Source: Apus apus
Taxonomy: Eukaryota; Chordata; Aves; Apodiformes; Apodidae
Length of the DNA: 64,000 nucleotides
Assembly (NCBI RefSeq): GCF_020740795.1
Contig: NC_067294.1
Coordinates: 17,179,001 to 17,243,000, forward strand
Direction: 5' to 3'
Under the pieces are notes generated by a model. The model was given only the letters and a program-made list of their open reading frames with translations, did no database searches and was not told the origin of the DNA. Shown piece after piece: positions 41,226 through 54,879 of this stretch. Positions within the stretch are counted from its first letter, which is position 1, and the number at the start of each line of letters is the position of its first letter. The translations under genes were made by a program, and so were the position numbers.

Positions 41226-41702
41226 CACATGGAGCTCCAGGAGTGAGTCCAGAGGAGGACACGGAGATGATGGGAGGGCTGGAGCAGCTCTGCTCTGGAG
41301 CCAGGCTGGGAGAGTTGGGGTGTTCAGCCTGGAGAAGAGAAGGCTCCAGGGAGACCTTAGAGCACCTTCCAGTGCCTGAAGGGGCTCCAGGAAAGCTGGG
41401 GAGGGGCTTGGGACAAGGGCAGGGAGGGATGGGATGAGGGGGATGGATGAAAACTGGAAGAGGGGAGATTTAGGTGAGACATGACGAGGAAATTCTTGGG
41501 TGTGAGGGTGGTGAGAGCCTGGCCCAGGTTGTCCAGGGAAGCTGTGGCTGCCCCATCCCTGGCAGTGTTGAAGGGCAGGTTGGATGGGGCTTGGAGCAAC
41601 CTGGGCTGGTGGGAGGTGTCCCTGCCCATGCAGGGGGTTGGATCTAGATGATCTTGAAGGTCCCTTCCAACCCAAACCATTTTATGGTTCTATGATTCTA
41701 CA
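41226..41702 (+). mobile_element. CR1 LINE 3' end
   Basis: It starts with ACATGGAGCTCCAGGAGTGA and ends TTTTATGGTTCTATGATTCT. It is a young-type copy with about 475 bp retained, abutting an antisense LINE fragment. Confidence 0.93.
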
Positions 41703-41965
41703 ATCCATGTTGTTGATGAAGATACTGAACAAAACTGGGCCCAGTACTGGTCCCTGGGGAACACCACTGGCCACAGGCCTCCAACTTCAGGCTGCACCAC
41801 TGATCACAACCCTCTGATCTCTGCTGCTGAGCCAGTTTTGAATCCACCTCTCAGTCTGCTCAGCTGTCCCACATTTCTTGCGTTTTCCTATGAGGATGTT
41901 CCAGGAGACAGTATCAACCTGTCTCCCAAGTTCTTGATTGTATCTTTGAGACACTTTTGCCACTG
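41703..41965 (-). mobile_element. Antisense CR1-type reverse-transcriptase fragment
   Basis: CCAGTACTGGTCCCTGGGGA, ACCACTGATCACAACCCTCT and GAGGATGTTCCAGGAGACAG are the reverse complement of the polymerase region around the G-x-P-Q-G-S-V-L-G-P block of CR1. It is degraded and not coding. Confidence 0.7.
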
Positions 41966-42507
41966 GAACTTTATTCCCTGGGTGTTGGAGCTGTTCCCTC
42001 TTGGCTCATGGTGGTCTTCTGGTGAGTTAGGTTCTCACATGCATTTTTCTATTTCTGCATCTTGAGCAAAGTAAGTTAGTGGAGCACAGAAGCTTTGATG
42101 CACAACAGGAGGTCTTTGTTTTCCTCTAGCCAGAAATTTATGCCTAAAAAAGCACCTCACCATGTGACTTTGACCAAGTATTCTTGAAACATTGTAATTA
42201 CAGATGATCTAGTTTCACAGCTCACAGGCAAAGAAAATGTGTTTGTTTTCCTTTATTAGATTTCTTATAATACCTTCATACAACAACAAATGTGCACACA
42301 CACACTCTGTCAATACTGCCAGCTGCAATTTATTAAGTTTTATCCATTTTTTCCACTAGGTCATTGTATTCTTAAGCAGACACTGAATGCAGGATCAATG
42401 CTAAAGATGAGAAGGCTAAATTTCACAGTCAACAGTCTCATCTTTCTCTTAAGAAGTTTTTAAATGGCATTTTTGAGGAAGTCTTAATTTATCATGGGCC
42501 TAATTGT

Positions 42508-43013
42508 GTCTAGTTCTGGAGTCCCCAACATAACATGGACATGGAGCTTTTGGAGAGAGTCCAGAGGAGGCCACAGAGATGAGCCCAGGGCTGGAGCAGC
42601 TCTGCTCTGGAGCCAGGCTGGGAGAGTTGGGGTGTTCAGCCTGGAGAAGAGAAGGCTCCAGGGAGACCTTAGAGCAGCTTCCAGTGCCTGAAGGGGCTCC
42701 AGGAAAGCTGGGGAGGGACTTGGGACAAGGGCAGGGAGGGAGAGGACAAGGGGGAATGGATTGAAACTGGAGGAGGGAGATTGAGGTGAGACATGAGGAG
42801 GAAATTCTTTGCTGTGAGGGTGGTGAGACCTTGGCCCAGGTTGCCCAGGGAAGCTGTGGCTGCCCCATCCCTGGCAGTGTTGAAGGGCAGGTTGGATGGG
42901 GCTTGGAGCAGCCTGGGCTGGTGGGAGGTGTCCCTGCCCATGCAGGGGGTTGGAACTGGATGATCTTTAAGGTCCCTTTCACCCCAAACCATTCTCTGAT
43001 TCTATGATTCTAA
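42508..43013 (+). mobile_element. CR1 LINE 3' end
   Basis: It runs from TCTAGTTCTGGAGTCCCCAA to TCTCTGATTCTATGATTCTA. It is one of the longest and best preserved young copies here. Confidence 0.94.
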
Positions 43014-45387
43014 ATCTTCTCTTAATGTGGTTGTACCTTTCTAACAAGAAAGGAAGGGAAGGTGTTTGGGCAGGAGCTGTAACTCTCACTGCCAGTTTCC
43101 AGTTCCTTGACTGCTGCAGAGCCCCTCAGTCAGTCATTGTAATCCAGAGCTGGAACCAGGAGCACATTTTGGGGATATATCTTGTTGCTTTGTGATGAAC
43201 TCGGAGGCCCTGGGAGAATCTGTTGGTGTTGACAGTCCCTGACAGTAAATGTCACATGGATTTGGAGGGAGCTCAGAGCCTTCTGGTGACTGCTATGAGA
43301 AGAGACATGGTGACAGCAGAGCTGATTGATGAGCCATGCCACAAGAAGTGGGAGCACTGGGTGGTGATTGTCTGTAATTGAATGGTCTGTGGAAGTTATT
43401 TCTGGGTTTCCTGTGAGTGGTGACATCCACCCCAGGAGTGGTTTCACAGGGGAGGCCACAGATTCCAGCCCTGGCACTCAGCAGCTCCCTCTGAACACAG
43501 CCTTCCAGCCTTTACAACTTCACAGGCTGTTTTAGCTTCATACCTAGCATCATAATTAATGACAGGTGGGGATGGTCAGTCATGCAGTCACCTTTGGAAA
43601 GGTTCCTGTGTCAGTTTTTACCTCCTCTTTTCCCTGCTTTCTTCTTGTGGCTGGGCTCTGTGATCTGACAGTGCAGAGATGTTGATTCTCCAGGTTCTCC
43701 TGGGTTCTGATGCTGCTCTGCTCTGACACAGGCTTGTCACAGCCATGCTGAGCACCACGGTGATGCTCCAGGCATTCCAGGGGAATGTGAGACCTTGGAG
43801 TCCACTCACCCAGCAAAGCAGCTGCTCTCACTGACCAATTAAATTGGCTTCTCTCTCATTAAAACCCTCTTGCAGGCTCCGGTGTGTCACAGATCTTTAA
43901 AATCTCCATTATGAATTCCACTTTCTTCTGGGTATTTTTAGCTTATACTGGAAGAAATGATTATTGTCTCTTGCACTTAAACATATCAATTTTGGCTCCT
44001 CAGACATCTCCTCTGGGCCATATTCAAAGAACTGAGCTGACTTGAACTGCTGAATTTGGAGGGAAGATTTCAAGACAGCTCTAAGCACTTGGACACTGGA
44101 GCCAGGCAAGAGGGAAGAAGGACAGAAATGCAGGCCCTTCCCCCCCCCTTCCCTTTGGTAAGTCAGGAGCACATCCCTTACAGATTTACTTGGTTGTGCC
44201 AATTTAATGTGATTTCTTCTGAGGGCCAGGAACCGCTCAAGGAAGGCTGACAGGTTTTATCAGCAGAGTGGAAACTGAAGTGATAAGGTGAGAGTTATTG
44301 ACCTGATAACTAACAAACAGAAAACTTCAGTGTCCCTCAAGCTAAATATTGCACTCAGCAGGTAAGTAAAAGATGGCAACAGCTGTGGTCTTGTCACTGA
44401 GTGAGAGTGTGTTTTAGTGGAGAGGAGCAGGAGGTGAGCTGTGAAAACAAACACAGTCTGTTTGCTACAGACTATTTCCCTCTATTACCTTTAATGAGAG
44501 CTAAACTCCAAAGTGCACAATGGGACAATAATATTTGAGATAGAGGGAACTCTTTATACAGCTCCTTAAATTCTAGACACCCGGTAGCAATTAAAATGAT
44601 TGCTTGCATATTATTAATAGCTCACCAGTAGTATCAGGCTGTTATTCCATCTGGGACCAATTGGTCCTAGCCTCTGCCACAATTGCAGGAAGAGTAGTGC
44701 TGTCCTTGAAGGAGCTGAGTTAACAGCCTGAACACAATGCTCAAAGGAGGCTGAAAAATGAGAGAAATGTAAAAAAGGTGGGAGGAGCTGGGTTAAAATG
44801 CATCACTGTAGAGGCTGGGAAGCAACATGGCTGGACTGCCACACTCAGGTGTTTGTAAATGCTGCCTACGTGGGGTTTTATTTATTTTCATTCTGAAATT
44901 GCAGCCTGGGACAAGCAGAAGGGAAAGGAAGTAGAGACCTCTAATGAATTATGATTTAGAAATAATGGAAACATAAAGTGCTGCAAGTCTTTTGTTCCTC
45001 CTTTTCCCCCTTAGGTTTTTTCCTGAAAACGCACTGGGATTGTGTGTGAGACCGAGGTGATGGAATTCTCACACAAATTATCACTCTCCCTTGAAATTCT
45101 TGTCTGACAGAACGTGAGGGCAGCACCAGCTGAACAAGAGAGGCACAGAGTGACAGACAGAGCTCTTGTGCTGTGTCCATCTCCCTTCACTGGCGTCTGG
45201 CCTGCTGAGAACAACTGGGGAAGACACATGGCAACTGATCACTTCCTATTCAACTTCTTTGTGCTAACTTTGTTTCTCTCAGGGAAGCAGTTTTGTACTT
45301 GTGTTTGTCATTCTGCCATGTATCTTCTCTGGATTTTTTTTGGTGGTTGGTTGTTTTTTGTTGTGTGGTGTTTTTTTTTTTTAATTT
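43014..45387. other. Intergenic, nothing recognised
   Basis: Short unrelated open frames only. There is no splice-supported exon and no clear repeat. Confidence 0.5.
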
Positions 45388-45809
45388 TTGGAGCCCCTCT
45401 TCTCTGGAGCCAGGCTGGGAGAGTTGGGGTGTTCAGCCTGGAGAAGAAGGCTCCAGGGAGACCTTAGAGCACCTTCCAGTGCCTGAAGGGGCTCCAGGAA
45501 AGCTGGGGAGGGGCTTTTGGCAAAGGCAGGGAGGGATGAGACAAGGGGGAATGGTTTCAAGCTGAAAGAGGGGAGATTTAGGTGAGACATGAGGAGGAAA
45601 TTCTTTGCTGTGAGGGTGGTGAGACCCTGGCCCAGGTTGCCCAGGGAAGCTGTGGCTGCCCCATCCCTGGCAGTGTTGAAGGGCAGGTTAGATGGGGCTT
45701 GGAGCAGCCTGGGCTGGTGGGAGGTGTCCCTGCCCATGCAGGGGGGTTGGATCTAGATGATCTTTAAGGTCCCTTCCAACCCAAACCATTCTGGGATTCT
45801 GTGATTTTT
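45388..45809 (+). mobile_element. CR1 LINE 3' end
   Basis: It starts GGAGCCCCTCTTCTCTGGAG directly after a run of T and ends TTCTGGGATTCTGTGATTTTT. Confidence 0.93.
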
Positions 45810-48103
45810 GAGGTGTGGGTACCAGAACTGCACTTGATGTTTAAGAAACAGCTGCACCATGAATTCATACAGTGGCAGAGTCATACTTTTCTCTCCTAAG
45901 AATTCTGAACTTTTGATTTTCTTTTTTTGACTGCTATTGAGCAGTGCAGTGATATATTAATGGAACTAGCTATTAGAGTGTCAGGATGCATTTCCTAAAT
46001 TGTGCAAACTAGCTCAGAGCCCATCACTCTGTGTGTAAAGCTAGTGTTGCTTTTTGTAGATAGCCAGATTATGCTTGTCAGGGCTGAAATTTATCTTCCA
46101 CTATATCATGAGGCTGCTCATTGCCATGAGATCTTGAAGCTTTTGTAGTAAATATTATGGTAATTAATTTAGTTTTTATCAGAAATCTTCCCCATTCCAC
46201 CTACTTTCCAGATCACTTCTGAACACATTGAGCACCGTGGGCCTTGGTCCCCACAGGAATCCATTCGTGATCATTTTCTACTGTGAAAACTCATCCTTTA
46301 GTCTTATCTTCTTTTTCCAATATTAAACTATTATTTAACTCTCTGAGGTACTTACCTGTAGTCCCCAGCTGTTTAGTTTATTTAAGAGCCTTTGATGAGA
46401 CCTCCAATCTCTGATGTTTCTGGAAGCTTGGGGTGAGTTGGAAACACAGGCAAAATTTCTCAGCTGGATCTCTGTTATTTACATGCTTTTGACTCCTTCA
46501 AAAAATTCCAGCAGATTGAGGAGGCTCAGCTTTCCTTTTACAAAAGTCATGTTTACCTTTCCTTAATGTGTTACTTTTTATTCATGTATTCACTAATTCT
46601 GTTCTTTACTGGAGCTTCTGCCAAGATGACAAATATGGACATTGGACTTAGTGATCTGGGGTTTCTTGAGTCGCCACTGGATTTCTTTTGAGAAGCTGAT
46701 TTCTTATTAGTTACCATCCAGTCCTTTGATAATTGCAGCAATTTCCAGCAAAAGGTTAGGTACTGAGGGTGTTAGCTCAGCTGATTCCTCTTTAACATGC
46801 TGTAAAAATCGGGTATGAATATCATCTGCACCCAGTGAGATGTTATTCATGTTGTCTGCTTTGTAATCTGCTCTTAATGACCTTAAATTCAGACAAGCTG
46901 CTGTGAATGCCTTAGAGATGAGACAGTTTCTTTGAGATTCTCCAGGTGAGCAGAGATTTTGAAAAGAAGAGTTTGGGATTTTTTTTATTTTTTTTTGCCA
47001 TGGCATTATCTTCTCTGACTGCTTCTTTCACACCTGTTTAGCTGACTGATTCTTGCAAGCTTCTTACTCTTGATGTGTTCAAGAAGGATTTATTGCAATT
47101 TTTTTTTAAAATACCTTGAGCAAACTGCTTCTAAACTCTACCTTCAGTCCATGTTACTGTGCTGGTACATTTAGTCTGCCAGGATTTATGTTCTTTTTCG
47201 TTTTCCTTTCTCAGACACTACTCCAGCTTTTTGCAGGATACCTTTTAACTTCCAGCAGCCTCCCTGATACTGCTATTTTATGATGCTAGCTTGTTGGGTT
47301 TCTCTCAAGTCTTTTTTGACAGGTTATATGCATTTGCTTTGAGCCTCCAATATAGAATCCTAAAATAGCCTACCTGCCATTTGAAAACATTTTACCCTTC
47401 TGTCTGCCACTCTCAGCCCTTTTTTAAACAGGTTTCCTAATTTTTGAATTTTCTCTGGAATCAAGCACAACCACTGCCTTTGCCAACATTTCTTTGTTTC
47501 AGAGTATGTAGTCATGGGTTAGATGAAAGGATTAAGGGTTTTGACCTAATCTAGTCTCTAGGAGGGCTAGAAATACCAGCCATTAACATGGCACTAATTG
47601 AAATTTCACTGATTTCATGAACTGAGAACCAGGGAAGGAAATGGCTTGCTAGGGCTAAAGATGGTGGGTTCCTAAGGATGGGTTCCTGCCCTCGAACATC
47701 AGCTTCTCTGCCCAGCCTAAAGCAGATAAAATGACAGGTAATTGGGAGAAAACCACTCTGGTCTGATTTGTCATCTCATCACTGAAGTTATTTACTAACT
47801 AGCTTGAGTGTTTTGGGCAGAGCCCATCTCTGCTGTGCTGGTGAGAACCAGAGTGAGATAGAGTCACCCTGAAATGCTCTTTTAGAGCCATCTCCAGGGC
47901 TTGGTGTGGAGTCCCTCTGCTCAGTAAAAGGACACAGTCATGGTAAGGCAGGTTTGATTCTTTTAAAGTGTATGAGTGGGGCTTTTTCATGGAAATTGAG
48001 CTACTGTCCAAAAGGTTCCTTTGCAAGGCTGCAGGACAAAAACTGACCTGCCCAAATTCACCTTATGGGAATTTGTCTCAGCTCATGAAAAAGACATGAA
48101 CAG
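45810..48103. other. Intergenic, AT-rich, possible old antisense LINE debris
   Basis: The stretch 46.2-46.65 kb has phrases that could be antisense remnants of an old LINE. Homopolymer T runs occur at about 46980 and 47100. No exon is supported. Confidence 0.35.
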
Positions 48104-48515
48104 TTTGGATTGGGTTCAGAGGAGGCCACAAAAATGATCCAAGGGCTGGAGCAGCTCTGCTGTGGAGACAGGGTTGGGGTTGTTCAGCCTGGAGAAGTCT
48201 CTAGGGAGACCTTAGAGCACCTTCCAGTGCCTGAAGGGGCTCCAGGAAAGCTGGGGAGAGACTTGGGACAAGGGCAGGGAGTGATGGAATGAGGGGGAAG
48301 GGTTCCAAGTTGGAAGAGGGGAGATTGAGATGAGATGTTGGGAAGAAATCCTTTGCTGTGAAGGTGGTGAGACCCTGGCCCAGGTTGCCCAGGGAAGCTG
48401 TGGCTGCCCCATCCCTGGAAGTGTTGAAGGCTGGCTGGGGCTTGGAGCAGCCTAGGCTGGTGGGAAGAGATTGTTAAGGTCCCTTCCAACCCAAACCAGT
48501 CTATGATTCTGTGAA
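48104..48515 (+). mobile_element. CR1 LINE 3' end
   Basis: It runs from TTGGGTTCAGAGGAGGCCAC to TCTATGATTCTGTGAA. A small internal deletion near 48425-48470 removes part of the conserved GGAGGTGTCCCTGCCCATGC block. Confidence 0.9.
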
Positions 48516-50340
48516 GTCTGGGATAAGGTCTGACCACAAAAGGACTAAGACTCTGGATGGCAGAGACTGATTCTTTTCAGGTCTCTCCAATTCCAGACTG
48601 CTCCTTGCAGTGAGCAGTAGCTGCCTGCTTCCAGCTCCAAAGCTGCTCTGGAACTGGTGGGCAGAAGCAGTTTTTGCCAAGCAGGTGCTGCACTTCAACC
48701 TGTGCCTAAAGCTTGGTCACCAGTGCAAAACACTGTCTCAGAGGTTGAAAGTTACTGCAAAGTGCACTTAGATCAGGGTGAACCACACAAAGAGGTTACA
48801 GGGCAAGGGCTGCCTGGCTCTGACTGCTTAGCAACAGGGAGAGTGATATGGGTGCAGATGAATTGGCTGTTTTCTGAGCAAGCTGGGTAGGAAGAGGGGT
48901 AATTAGCTGCTAGCTGATGAAAAGGCATGCTTAGTTATTAGTATAATAATTCAGGAATTGTTCAGTAGAAATAAGAAAGCCAGTGTGTTATAAAGAAGGT
49001 AATCAAAGTGGTAGAAGAAATGAGAGCAGTGTGAAGGGGGGTTGAAACTAGATAATCTTTAAGATCCCTTCCAACCCAAACCATTCTATGATTCTATGAA
49101 TTCTCCAGAAGAAATATAAAGAATTATGATGATAAATCTTTTGGGTTTCCACTCTCTGACATATCAGCTCGATTTAACAATGGTGTGAGGTATTGGAGAG
49201 CTAAAAATATTGGCTTGTGTTATTTCTGGTTTTGTCTGATGTTGGTTTAACTGATTGTGTGCTGGGAGGTTGAGCTGTATTTTCATAAATCTCAGAATCT
49301 GCCCAGCTTCACAAGGGTCTTTGTTCTCCTTCCATCACTACAGCCACTTGGTTTCATGGATCCTGTGGGAAGCTGAACTATATCTGGTTCTGATCAATAC
49401 TGGTAATTGATTATGATTCTTTGTAAAGGCAGCACTGCTTTCCTTTGGCACCCTGAGTGGATAATTGTGACTAAGCAGCAGTCGTGTCAGGCAGCTGCCT
49501 GACCAGGGGAAGGGGGGTCTTCTATAAGAATCTGGAACTGAGGCCCAAGATGTATAAAATGTTTTCTGAAATTGTAATAGTTTCTACAATGATGGCAGAG
49601 GGAGGGGAGACTGGCACCAGCAGCTCTCATCTAGATCCTCTGAGTCTGAGAGTGGTGATGCCAGCTGATTACAAACCATTTTGCCCACTGTGCTGGTTAG
49701 AAAGGGAAATCAAGATACAAAGATTTTATTGAATTACTATTTGAGGACTAATTATTAAAATGGCTTTTGATGAATGAGTTGTGAGTCAGGCTGGTTTGGC
49801 AAATAGCACTTTGATAAGGTATTTGTAAGACAGATAGTCTTAAGGTGGGAAGATGGACGTAAAACATTGTAACCTTAATGATGATGTTAATGCAGAAATG
49901 ATGTAAATGTGCATGAGCAATGGCTGTGTGAAGTCACTGGGGTCCATCAGGACAAACTGAGTAGAGACAATCTCTAATCAGCATCAGCTGAGCCCAGCAT
50001 CATTGGAAAGTGAAGCTGGAAGAAGTCTCAGAGCATCACTTCATCCATCTCCTTCCTCCACAACAGGATCAGATCTGCTTATGACATCCTTGGCATATGC
50101 AGAAATGTTGTTCCTCTTCCATTTTGTCTGCTACAGGACTCTTGCTGCACCCATCCTGAGTCTGTCAGGACTGTTAGTGCTCCTCTTTGTGGTCTTCTCT
50201 CTTTTGAGCCCCTTGTGTTCTCAGTATTTTAATTCAGTTTGTGTTTCCCAGACCTCTCACCATTATTATTATTCTTGCTGCTGAGCCTGTCAGCCTTTCC
50301 TGAGGGGCAGTACCCAAGACTGGACCTGCCTCTGCATTGA
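48516..50340. other. Intergenic with one CR1 tail
   Basis: Only the short CR1 tail at 49034-49101 is recognisable. Confidence 0.5.
49034..49101 (+). mobile_element. CR1 LINE, last about 65 bp only
   Basis: GAAGGGGGGTTGAAACTAGA through CCATTCTATGATTCTATGAA. It is a very short 5'-truncated insertion retaining the tail octamers. Confidence 0.88.
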
Positions 50341-50797
50341 GGTGTTACTTAGTACAGCAAAAGGACCTTTACTTGGCTCTCATGAGACCCCACCTGGAGT
50401 CCTGTGTCCAGTTCTGGAGCTCCAAACATCAGAAGGACATGGAGCTGTTGGAGTGAGTCTGGAGGAGGCCACAGGGATGATGGGAGGGCTGGAGCAGCTC
50501 TGCTCTGGAGCCAGGCTGGGAGAGTTGGGGTGTTCAGCCTGGAGAAGAGAAGGCTCCAGGGAGACCTTAGAGCAGCTTCCAGTGCCTGAAGGGGCTCCAG
50601 GAAAGCTGGGGAGGGGCTTGGGACAAGGGCAGGGAGGGATGGGATGAGGGGAATGGATTAAAACTGGGAGAGGGGAGATTGAGGTTGGACATGAGGAGGA
50701 AATTCTTTGCTGTGAGGGTGGTGAGAGCCTGGCCCAGGCTGCCCAGGGAAGCTGTGGCTGCCCCATCCCTGGAATTCTATGATTCTAAGATGTCTTA
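50341..50797 (+). mobile_element. CR1 LINE 3' end with an internal deletion
   Basis: It starts near TGTTACTTAGTACAGCAAAA and follows the young type to GCCCCATCCCTGG, then jumps directly to AATTCTATGATTCTAAG. About 150 bp present in the other copies are missing just before the tail. Confidence 0.92.
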
Positions 50798-50799
50798 CA

Positions 50800-51330
50800 G
50801 GTGATTCTTATGCTGATATATCTCTGTAGTGTTTTCTGTTTGCTCAGGACAATAACCCCTGTCCAGCTTGTGATCTATCAGAACCTTCAGGTCTTTATTC
50901 ATTTTCCCAGACTACTTTCTGCCCAGCTGATGTGTGTCCTGTATTTGTGCACTTTACTCCTGCCTGAGTTAAAACACTCTTCTTTTTACAATGGAGATGA
51001 CTCCTATATTTATAGGCAACTTGTCTAAGTTGTCAAAAGTTTTTAATTCTGCTCGCCCCCATGTGTTTGTAGCTGCTCTACTCAGATTTAATCTTGGCAG
51101 ATTTAATAAACACACAGTCCATTCCCTCATCCAGGCTATCAATAAAATATTGAATGGGACTTATGAACAGCTGAGTAACCATTCAATTTGTCCTTGAAAT
51201 TTCACAGTGAACCCTTGGAAACCACTCTCAGAGTGCAGATTCCAACCAGATTTGTGTCAAGGCTTCAGCCAGGGCATTTTGCATTGACATTGAGGTATGT
51301 GGTATCTGCTGCTTCTTCCCTATCCACAAA
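50800..51330 (-). mobile_element. Degraded antisense CR1-type LINE fragment
   Basis: Phrases such as AGAACCTTCAGGTCTTTATT and CCAGGCTATCAATAAAATAT are recognisable as the antisense of the old CR1/L3-like polymerase region. The sequence is heavily mutated. Confidence 0.5.
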
Positions 51331-54300
51331 GTCCTGTCCATCAGGGAGGCAAATCAGATTGAGTCAGTTGTTTTGTTTGGGTGGAATTCAAGTTGACAAC
51401 ATGAATCTCCTTGATTAGTTTCTATGCTCTTAGAAATCATTCAGATTATTCTAGTGTCTTTCTCTTCCTGGGCTTTAAATCTTTTGGTATCTTAGTTATT
51501 CTGCTTGACTTGTGGAAGGTGACCAGAAGTTGTTTGGAAGTGTAAGAACTTTGGGGACAGTTGTAAAGGCAACAGATACAAACCTCTCAGCAGGAGAAAC
51601 CCTGTGCCAAATGTGAAGTTCCTGTGATAAAGCACAGAGACACAAACAGTTCTCAAGAGAATGGTAGGAGGAGCATTTTCTCCAAAAAACCACATTATTT
51701 TATTTCAGCCTGAGAAATTATGATGCAAATCAGCCTAATTTAAAAAAGAGATTTCAGGCTAGCTTGAGAGAAATCTTTACAGTTTGAACTTCAAGTCTGA
51801 ACACTTGTAGAAATATTGTCAGGGTGATGTAAAAGAAGAAGTTGGGAAACCTTAATTTTGGGCAACCTTAATTTTGGGCTGCACTGACTTTTTTTGCCCA
51901 TAATAGATTGGTAGTGAACATCTAAGAAAATAGAAGTAGAGATTAGGCTAAATTTCATAACCTTTTAACCCAGAAAGCTTGGATCTCCTCAGCAGTGTTT
52001 TCTGAACTCTAATATATGCTCACTGTTGACAGGGGCTTATTGACAGAACAGAATAACCTTTGCACAGCTCAACGAGAAGTGCCTGTGTGATAAGTTTTAG
52101 TATCTCCTGTTCCAGGTGCCCATGTGACTGTAAGTTTGAATCTTCCCACAACAAGGTGTTGCACTTTGTCTTGTAGCACTTCTGGAGTGTTTGATGCTGT
52201 GTGGGTAGGAAGTGTGTGTGTATTTATATGAACACTTCAATGTATGAATAAAGGAAGAACCTGCCTTTCTTTACCAAGGAAGAAGGAATCCTTGGTATGA
52301 AGGGTTTGCAGGTTTTCAGACACTTTGATTTTGCCTGAATTCAGCATTCCAAAGGGCAGTACCATCCAACAAACTCCTATCTGGGCTGTGCCTTACCAGG
52401 CCTTTGGGTCAGTGCCATTTCCACTGTGCATTTTGTTATGCAGAGTTATCATCCTGGTTGTGCCTTGAGCTGATGGGAAGCTGGAATTGCTGGCAGGGGA
52501 GGGAAATCAGAAGTGTCATCAAACTCTGAAAACGGAGGCAGATGTATTCCATGATGGAATTTTGAGGTGTGCATGTGGGCCCTGTTATGACCCTTTCTTC
52601 TTTCACCTCTTCTTTCCATCATCTTCTGCAATATAAGTCCCCTTCTGCTTCCTGGCCCTTTAAGCTTAAGGAGCTGTACAAGTACTCTAGAAGTCACCTG
52701 TGTGTGGAAAAGTGTTCTTCCTTCCTGGTATCCTTTGCTTTTGCATGTACCCTCCACCACAAGGTTGGAAATGAGCTTGGTGGTGAAGCAGAGACACATG
52801 GGAATACCCTGAGGACAGGGGTGCAGGGCAATGCAGCTCAGATTTTATAACACAGAGGTGAGTAATTTCTTAATAGACTTTTGAACATTAACTCTGGGTG
52901 ATTTCACTATGAGGCAGCTGTTAACATATTACTGTGAATTGGTTTGGAAAAACAATAGAAGAAAATTGCACAAGTAGATAGGTTCTAAAGAGACAGAAAT
53001 AATAATGACATGAAAATGAGCTGGAAGAGCTGAGCTGCAGTAACAATGGAATGTTTTAAAAAAGAAATGGGTGGCTAGGAAAGGGTGTAGGGAGAAATGC
53101 TGCTAGGAGGCACCTGAGCTTGACAGTTTCTATGACTGCATGAAATGGAGAAGCACAGCCAGGCCCCCACCCTCTCCCAGCATATTATGCTGCACAGCAA
53201 TCAGGTGTAGGAACACATTGCTGAGGAAAAGCCTCCCACTCTTTAGTATTCATCCTAGATGGCATTTTTCAGATTGCAGCTCAGCAGTGTAAACAAGGCA
53301 CGCTGGAGGAAGAGTGGAGAGCAGCATTTCTCCAAGCTCTGCTTCATTTCATGTTGGTGTTCAGTGACTACACAAACCTATGGTAGCACCAGTTCTAGGC
53401 AGGGAAAGCAACTCTCAAACCACCAGTGTTTTCTAGTGTTCTTGCAGGAAGCCAACCCAACAGGAGGAGAAACACAATTCCTGCAGTAGGACAGGCACCT
53501 GGCTCCCTGCTGGGGCTGGAACATCTGGTAGGTTTGTTTCTGTGGATCTGTGGGCCTGCCTGGCTCCTGCCAGCTGCCTGCTTTCCATTCCATTTATATT
53601 GCATTTGGTAAAGCTGGTCTGTCCCTACAGTCAGGGTGCTGCTGTGCTGGAACACCTACATCTGGAAGCAGAAAGCTGCCTGGACAGACTGAAGCACCTT
53701 GGGGCTGACCAGCTGCTGTCACATCCAAGTGTGGAATGACACCAGCCAGTGACATAGCAACTGGAGAGCTGTCCTGCCTGCCTGCTTGGCTTTGTAGAGT
53801 GAGGTGAGTGACCCCCCCTTGCATCCCATTGGGACTGGCCTCTTTTTTTGGTGTGCAGTTGTTTCTTCTGGATGCCAGCCACCCAGAAAAGCAACACAGG
53901 TTTTCCATCATCCATGAGTCATTAATTCCTGTAAGCCACAAGGATGCTGAGCATGGCAGCAGAGGTGGGAGCCATGTAGGGAAATGCACATGGGCTCCCT
54001 GCAGCCTCCCCAAGGCCCACTGAGCAGAAGGTGATCTGAGATGCTGAAGAAAGGCCACACAGGACAGCCCTGCTCTATATGCCCTGCCTGTGTGAGCACA
54101 GAGAGCCTGGAATAACAGAGGATCTTTCCAGCTCCCTGAACGACTGAGTTCAGATCATTCTGCTGACACAGGCACATTCCTGCTTTAAATGTGAATCCTC
54201 CTCTGGGAGCTGCTTCTCTGCATTCCCTACCTGTCTTTTACCTGCTGCTGATGCAGCCTCCTCGCAGGTCCTCTCAAAAGCTTGGTACTAGAGGTGCCTC

Positions 54301-54417
54301 TGCTCTCATCCCCCAGGTCCCTGCTCCCTGCAGTGCTGTGGCAGAACCCTCCCCACCCTTCCTCTTCCGGCTGGAGGTGTTAGATCTCCCCCTCCCTCCC
54401 AAGCCTCCCTTCTTTGG
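51331..54417. other. Intergenic, nothing recognised
   Basis: Mixed-composition sequence with short frames only. No exon, RNA gene or clear repeat is seen. Confidence 0.5.
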
Positions 54418-54800
54418 ATACCTGGAGAAGAGAAGGCTCCAGGGAGACCTTAGAGCACCTTCCAGTACCTGAAGGGGCTGCAGGAAAGCTGGGGAGGGAC
54501 TTGGGACAAGGGCAGGGAGGGATGGGACCAGGGGGAAGGGATTAAAACTGGAAGAGGGGAGATTGAGGTGAGACATGAGGAGGAAATTCTTTGCTGTGAG
54601 GGTGGTGAGACCCTGGCCCAGGTTGCCCAGGGAAGCTGTGGCTGCCCCATCCCTGGCAGTGTTGAAGTGCAGGTTGGATGGGGCTTGAAGCAACCTGGGC
54701 TGGTGGGAGGTGTCCCTGCCCATGCAGGGGGGTGGGACTGGATGATCTTGAAGGTCCCTTCCCACCCAAACCAGTCTGTGCTTCTATGATTCTATGATAC
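54418..54800 (+). mobile_element. CR1 LINE 3' end
   Basis: It starts CCTGGAGAAGAGAAGGCTCC and ends TGCTTCTATGATTCTATGAT. It is of the young type. Confidence 0.93.
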
Positions 54801-54879
54801 CTGTCTTTTTTTTCAGAGGCAATAATGACAGAGCATCTTAGGACTATTTGCTTTTCCCCCACAACCACCTCAGAAATAC

